Positions 6,224 to 9,931 of a stretch of DNA of 9,931 nt are shown here, piece after piece. Under the pieces are notes generated by a model, which was not told the origin of the DNA, made no database searches, and was given only the letters and a program-made list of their open reading frames with translations. Source of the DNA: Sneathiella sp. (lineage in GTDB: Bacteria > Pseudomonadota > Alphaproteobacteria > Sneathiellales > Sneathiellaceae); the NCBI GenBank assembly GCA_002732675.1, contig NVRR01000095.1:1-9931 (forward strand). The letters run 5' to 3'. Position 1 is the stretch's first letter, and each line of letters starts with the position of its first letter. The translations under genes and the position numbers were made by a program.

Positions 6224-7243
6224 CTATGATTTTGGATCCGATTTGGAATCATAGCGCTTTTGCCATTCAGACAAAATAGCTTTGCGGTTATTCGCCGCAA
6301 ATTCAAAGTCGTTGTCGATCATTTTCTCCGTCAGGTTTGTCGGGAAGAATTTGACCGGCTTCGCGACGCCAGGATAGGCCACAACAGCATATCCAGTGTT
6401 ATACATCACGTTGGCGTCTTTGGTAACAGTCCAGTCAACAAGCTTTTTGGCGGCGTCAAGATTATCCGTACCGGCAATGATCGCCGTCGCTTCCATATCC
6501 CAACCAACGCCTTCTGTGGGGACGATGATTTCAATCGGGGCGCCATCCGCTTTGGACTTTGCACCCCGGAAAGCGAAGGAAACACCAATGGGAATTTCAC
6601 CTGCTGCCGCTAGTTTACAAGGCTTTGAGCCAGAATGGGTGTAGCGAGCAATATTCTCATGCAGCGCATCCATATATTCCCAGCCGCCCTTCTCGCCAAA
6701 CATCTGCAGCCAGCTTGAAACATCCAAAAAGCCTGTTCCGGAGGAATTCGGGTTCGGCATAATCACATGGCCTTTATACTCAGGCTTTGTGAGATCCTTC
6801 CACGACGTCGGAGCCTTTAGCCCCAGCTTTGCGCCTTCAACCGTGTTAAAGCAAACAGAGGCAACCCAGGCATCCATGCCGGTCCAGGTTGGCGGCGTGC
6901 TTTTATCGATAAATTTGGGATCAAGTTTGTCGACCCCGGCAGGTGCATATGGCTCCAGCATCCCCTCGGACTTCATCAAAAGAAGGGATGTTGCGGCCAG
7001 TCCCCAGACAACATCGGCTTGCGGATTATTCTTTTCCGCCAGTAGTTTGGCGGTAACAATTCCAGTTGAATCCCGAACCCAGTTGATTTTAATATCCGGA
7101 TGCGCCTTGTTGAATTCTTCTGCGTATCGTTTCAAATCTTCAGCCTCGACCGCCGTGTAGACGGTCAGTTCGGCGGCCATGGCAGTTGATGTCATGTACA
7201 CCCCTGCCGCGGCTGTCAAAACGAGTTTATTTATTAATTTCAT
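6224..7243 (-). CDS. phnS2: 2-aminoethylphosphonate-type ABC transporter, periplasmic substrate-binding protein
   Basis: Periplasmic receptor of the importer, 339 residues. A Sec signal peptide (residues 1-23, cleavage after AMA, before AELTVYTA) precedes a Fbp/spermidine-type binding protein fold. The start of the mature protein (ELTVYTAVEAEDLKRYAEEF), the DSTGIVTAKLLAEKNNPQAD block at about 58-77, VVWGLAATSLL just after it, and PNPNSSGTGFLDVSSWLQ near 164-181 are typical of the AEP-binding family (TIGR03261-type, also called AepX). The ATG at 7241-7243 has GGGAG 8 bases upstream, so the start is secure. It is the first gene of the transporter set and has its own 168-base leader with an inverted repeat. 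The ligand is inferred from family resemblance and from the phnY and phnA genes upstream; binding to related phosphonates is possible. Confidence 0.92.
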   Translation of the reverse strand: MKLINKLVLTAAAGVYMTSTAMAAELTVYTAVEAEDLKRYAEEFNKAHPDIKINWVRDSTGIVTAKLLAEKNNPQADVVWGLAATSLLLMKSEGMLEPYAPAGVDKLDPKFIDKSTPPTWTGMDAWVASVCFNTVEGAKLGLKAPTSWKDLTKPEYKGHVIMPNPNSSGTGFLDVSSWLQMFGEKGGWEYMDALHENIARYTHSGSKPCKLAAAGEIPIGVSFAFRGAKSKADGAPIEIIVPTEGVGWDMEATAIIAGTDNLDAAKKLVDWTVTKDANVMYNTGYAVVAYPGVAKPVKFFPTNLTEKMIDNDFEFAANNRKAILSEWQKRYDSKSDPKS

Positions 7244-7291
7244 TGGTCATTCTCCCTGTTTCGAGTTTCTGTCTTTTTTGATACATCTGAC

Positions 7292-7312
7292 GTCCCAAAT
7301 ATTCCTTGGGAC
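7292..7312. promoter_or_regulatory. Perfect inverted repeat, candidate operator for the AEP transporter genes
   Basis: GTCCCAA at 7292-7298 and TTGGGAC at 7306-7312 are perfect complements around a 7-base spacer, centred about 59 bases upstream of the binding-protein ATG on the minus strand. No U-run follows on either strand, so a terminator is unlikely. The surrounding 168-base gap (7244-7411) is AT-rich, with -10-like TATGAT (7339 to 7334) and TATAAT (7389 to 7384) on the minus strand but no convincing -35. The repeat would lie in the promoter or early leader. A dyad repressor or activator site is the simplest reading; an RNA stem-loop is possible. Confidence 0.5.
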
Positions 7313-7411
7313 AAAATCTATCAGGTAAGGCTAATCATAACTCTGTACTGATACTGACGTAATATGACAAATAGACGAAATCTATTATACTTATAAACAC
7401 ATCATAAAAAT

Positions 7412-8260
7412 CTATACGAATAATGCCAGAACAAACACACCTATTGCCACAATAAATGCGGATACTATGCGAATTTTCCAGGGTCTCTCTCCCAGGAAGA
7501 CAATCCCGATAAGCGCGGCGATAACGACACTGGATTCGCGCACAGCCGACACAGCTCCCATTGGTGCGATTGATTTGGCGTAGATTGCAAGGCCGTACGC
7601 GGCGGCCGATGCCACCCCTCCCGACAGTCCAATGCCCCATACTCTCGCCGGTATCTGATGAAGCTGGTGCCGCCGATGATAGAAGATAAAAGCAACGACA
7701 AATATCTCCAGCATAAACAGCCAGCCGATATAACCGAACGGACTTCCCGACGCCCGCACCCCTATGCCATCCACAACGGAGTAGCTCGCAATAAAGACAC
7801 CTGTCGCAAGAGCTGCCATAATTGCCTGCGGGTTTTTCGCACGCCCTCTGGACAGAATCGCCGGCAAACAAACGCCGATAGAGACCAGAAAGATACCGAC
7901 CCAACCGAAAAGTGGAAGAAGCTCTCCTGTGAATACCAACGCGCCGAGAGTGACCAAAATCGGCGCGATCCCTCGGGAAATCGGATAAACTTGAGATAAA
8001 TCCCCGAACCGGTAAGACCGCAACAAGAAAGCGTAGTAGAAAAAATGGATACCCGTCGACGCGGCAACAAAGGGCCAACTCTCCGCCAGAGGCGGCAAGA
8101 AAAGGACAACCATTGCGCCGCCGATAAAGATATGCGGGAGTGAAACGAGGCCGAGAGACAGGGTTTGATCGCCAGCACCCTTGATTATCGCATTCCAGAG
8201 GGCATGCAGGAGCGCCGCGATCAGGACGAGGCATAGGGCGAAAGTCGAAAGCTCGGTCAT
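7412..8260 (-). CDS. EamA/DMT-family 10-TM transporter
   Basis: This 282-residue integral membrane protein has about ten hydrophobic segments and two EamA repeats. The first half has the LHALWNAIIK motif at about 18-27 and VYPISRGIAPILVTLGALVF in TM4; the second half ends in the characteristic RESSVVIAALIGIVFLGERP block around 240-260. Members of the drug/metabolite transporter superfamily mostly export small metabolites, amino acids or drugs, but single members cannot be assigned a substrate by sequence. It follows phnY by 48 bases on the same strand with no terminator in between, so it is probably co-transcribed with phnA and phnY, and a link to phosphonate metabolism (export of a phosphonate, amine or acetate-like product, or a second uptake route) is an inference from position. 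The ribosome site is weak. A longer open frame on the same strand (7335-8234) is a shadow. Confidence 0.9.
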   Translation of the reverse strand: MTELSTFALCLVLIAALLHALWNAIIKGAGDQTLSLGLVSLPHIFIGGAMVVLFLPPLAESWPFVAASTGIHFFYYAFLLRSYRFGDLSQVYPISRGIAPILVTLGALVFTGELLPLFGWVGIFLVSIGVCLPAILSRGRAKNPQAIMAALATGVFIASYSVVDGIGVRASGSPFGYIGWLFMLEIFVVAFIFYHRRHQLHQIPARVWGIGLSGGVASAAAYGLAIYAKSIAPMGAVSAVRESSVVIAALIGIVFLGERPWKIRIVSAFIVAIGVFVLALFV

Positions 8261-8308
8261 TTAGATCTGCTTAAAAGCTGAATAACCCGCCGCTTGCCGG
8301 CCACGCCT

Positions 8309-9772
8309 TCAAGAGACTGGCCATGGCAGTGAATATGTCTTCACATTGGTGAAAAACTTCATGGCTTCCAGCACCCCTTCCTTGACTCCATTCCCCGAAT
8401 CTTTGATCCCGCCAAAAGGCGACATTTCGATGCGATAGCCCGGTTGCTCCCATATATTCACGGTGCCAACATCCAGGCCGTCGATAAAGCTGGTGATCCG
8501 GTCAAGGCGATTGGTACAAACCCCGGCCGATAAGCCAAAGGGTGTTGAATTGGAGATTTTCATCAGCTCCGTGTCATTATTGGGCACCCGAACGATGGGG
8601 ATGATGGGACCGAAGGTTTCCTCGAACACCAGTTCACTGTCATGGGGTACATGATCGACAACAATTGGCGGCAATACAGCCCCTTGTCGGCCCGGATGGT
8701 AGAGGATTTTAGCGCCTTGTTTCTCCGCCGCGAAAACCCGGTTTTCAAAAATTTCGGCAGCCTGCTCATGAACGACACAGCCAAGCTGCGTTTCCGGATC
8801 CATGGGATCGCCAAATTTAAGGCTCTTGGCGCGTTCCAGTATCAACGGCACCAACTTGTCCGCCACATTCTCCTGCACCAGAATGCGCTTGATCGCCGTG
8901 CATCTTTGTCCGGAATTCCCCGTCGCACCGGCGACAGCAATATCTGCGGCCTTCGCTAATTCCGCGTCACTCAGATCATCAAGAACGATAAATGGATCAT
9001 TGCCCCCAAGTTCCAGCGCGGTGCGCTTATATCCAGCCTTGTCCGCAATCATCTTGCCGACCGGCACACCGCCAGTGAAGGTAATGATATCTATATGCTT
9101 ATTGGTAATCATCTCATCACCGATGTCCTTGGGCCAACCGGTGACGATCTGAAACATTTCGGGCGGCAGCCCCGCCTCATAAAGGATATCAGCCAAAGTA
9201 ATAGCCGTCAGCGGCGTGAGTTCCGTCGGCTTGCAGACCACACAGTTATTGGTGGCAATCGCTGGCGCAATCTTGTGCGCCACCATATTGAGCGGATGAT
9301 TAAAGGGCGTAATGGCGGATATGACATTTACGGGTTCACGCTTGGTATAGATCTTCCGCTCTTTTCCGTGCGGGGTTAAATCACAGGAGAAAATCTGCCC
9401 ATCGTCCAGAATAGCCAGCTGACCCGCGAGGGTAAAGACGTCATAGGAACGACCCGTCTCATAAAGCGCATGCTGCTTACAGATCCCAAGCTCTAACGTC
9501 AACGTATGGGCAATCTCTTGTTTGCGTTCGCGGATGAGCTCAGCCGCCCTGAACAGGATTTGCTGCCGTTCGTAGCGAGAGAGTTTCGGCTTGTAATTCG
9601 CCGCTATCTCGAATGCTCGCCGCGCATGCTCAGCAGTGCCTGCGGGCACGGTTCCAATCACATCATTGGTATAAGGATAACGAACCTCTATCCGCTCATC
9701 AGTTGCGACTTTTTCGCCGCCTATCCGCATGGATTCATGGCGAATATCGAATGGTGCTCTTAATCCTGACAT
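8309..9772 (-). CDS. phnY: Phosphonoacetaldehyde dehydrogenase PhnY
   Basis: An NAD-dependent aldehyde dehydrogenase of 487 residues that oxidises phosphonoacetaldehyde to phosphonoacetate. Catalytic features are Asn158 in PFNHP, Lys181 in KPTE, Glu254 in LELGG, and the nucleophile Cys291 in [19 protein letters not shown] near 384-392 and [10 protein letters not shown] at 451-460 are further family blocks. Arg108, His159 and Lys295 line up with residues that, as I recall, bind the phosphonate in Sinorhizobium PhnY, which separates it from glyceraldehyde-3-phosphate or succinate-semialdehyde enzymes. The decisive support is the gene on its 5' side, the phosphonoacetate hydrolase that uses its product, ending 20 bases before this start. 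The ATG at 9772 has AAGG at 9781-9784, 8 bases upstream. The end is intact (TGA at 8309-8311). Confidence 0.94.
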   Translation of the reverse strand: MSGLRAPFDIRHESMRIGGEKVATDERIEVRYPYTNDVIGTVPAGTAEHARRAFEIAANYKPKLSRYERQQILFRAAELIRERKQEIAHTLTLELGICKQHALYETGRSYDVFTLAGQLAILDDGQIFSCDLTPHGKERKIYTKREPVNVISAITPFNHPLNMVAHKIAPAIATNNCVVCKPTELTPLTAITLADILYEAGLPPEMFQIVTGWPKDIGDEMITNKHIDIITFTGGVPVGKMIADKAGYKRTALELGGNDPFIVLDDLSDAELAKAADIAVAGATGNSGQRCTAIKRILVQENVADKLVPLILERAKSLKFGDPMDPETQLGCVVHEQAAEIFENRVFAAEKQGAKILYHPGRQGAVLPPIVVDHVPHDSELVFEETFGPIIPIVRVPNNDTELMKISNSTPFGLSAGVCTNRLDRITSFIDGLDVGTVNIWEQPGYRIEMSPFGGIKDSGNGVKEGVLEAMKFFTNVKTYSLPWPVS

Positions 9773-9792
9773 ATCACATTCCTTGAGCTAGG

Positions 9793-9931
9793 TTACAGCG
9801 CCGCTGCCTTACAGATATAATAATAGGCATCGAAATTTCTAAGCTCCGGGGCCTCGGGCATATCTGCAACCGGTCGGTTCATGATGAAAGGAACGACCTG
9901 CTCGGACAATCCACCATGGGAGCGCAAAGGC
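9793..9931 (-). CDS. phnA: Phosphonoacetate hydrolase PhnA, C-terminal end (partial)
   Basis: The last 45 codons of a gene that enters from the right edge on the minus strand and stops at TAA 9793-9795. The residues LRSHGGLSEQVVPFIMNRPV followed by LRNFDAYYYICKAA match the C-terminal end of PhnA, a member of the alkaline phosphatase superfamily that splits phosphonoacetate into acetate and phosphate with two zinc ions. The HGG motif contains one of the metal-binding histidines. It precedes phnY by 20 bases, the usual PhnWYA grouping. The N-terminus, most of the metal sites and, if present, the transaminase gene phnW are outside the window. Confidence 0.88.
   Translation of the reverse strand, partial: PLRSHGGLSEQVVPFIMNRPVADMPEAPELRNFDAYYYICKAAAL

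Noticed and set aside
2973..7243. Iron(III) or polyamine ABC importer instead of an AEP importer.
   Set aside because: The permease and ATPase alone would allow it, but the binding protein's motifs and the phnY and phnA genes on the same strand favour AEP.
7343..7371. Three imperfect direct repeats with 11-base period (CTGTACT, CTGACGT, TGACAAA), Pho-box-like.
   Set aside because: The units match CTGTCAT at only about 5 of 7 positions or fewer, and the reverse strand reading has a 10-base period, so a PhoB site is not supported.
7335..8234. Open frame of 299 codons overlapping the DMT transporter gene on the same strand in another frame.
   Set aside because: It is longer than the transporter, but its product is rich in Arg and Cys with no domain, whereas the other frame gives clear EamA repeats and 10 membrane segments.
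8309..9772. Generic succinate-semialdehyde or lactaldehyde dehydrogenase.
   Set aside because: The PFNHP and GQRCTAIKR residue pattern plus adjacency to the phosphonoacetate hydrolase end point to PhnY.

Overview
The window looks like chromosomal DNA of a motile, Gram-negative bacterium, most probably an alphaproteobacterium of moderate GC content. This is inferred from the style of the flagellar genes, the PhnY/PhnA phosphonate route and a CtrA-like box. No rRNA, tRNA, CRISPR array or insertion sequence was seen, and the genus cannot be fixed from this sequence.

Left part, 1-2236, plus strand: the 3' end of fliO overlaps fliP by 4 bases. After fliP come two small genes that do not belong to the flagellum: a 165-residue membrane-anchored or secreted EndoU-type ribonuclease toxin, and a small cytosolic protein that is its likely immunity partner. 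Their GC drops to about 47% and 41% by hand count, against 54-58% in the flagellar genes on either side, so the pair looks like a transferred toxin-immunity cassette. An AT-rich gap with a promoter-like stretch and a CtrA-like box leads into a divergent FlgC-like flagellar rod protein.

Right part, 2226-9931, minus strand, read from right to left: the C-terminus of phosphonoacetate hydrolase PhnA, phosphonoacetaldehyde dehydrogenase PhnY, an EamA/DMT-family 10-TM transporter, then a 2-aminoethylphosphonate (AEP) type ABC importer (binding protein, ATPase, fused double permease), and last a Sfp-type 4'-phosphopantetheinyl transferase. The expected route is import of AEP, transamination to phosphonoacetaldehyde (PhnW, presumably just beyond the right edge), oxidation to phosphonoacetate by PhnY, and C-P hydrolysis by PhnA to acetate and phosphate. 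The binding-protein gene has a 168-bp leader with a perfect 7-bp inverted repeat. A strong hairpin separates it from the ATPase gene, which fits high expression of the binding protein relative to the rest.

The two blocks converge: the FlgC-like gene and the phosphopantetheinyl transferase gene overlap tail to tail by 11 bases. The most unusual items are the EndoU toxin-immunity pair inside the flagellar cluster, the uncharacterised DMT transporter embedded in the phosphonate genes, and the regulatory structures around the AEP binding-protein gene.
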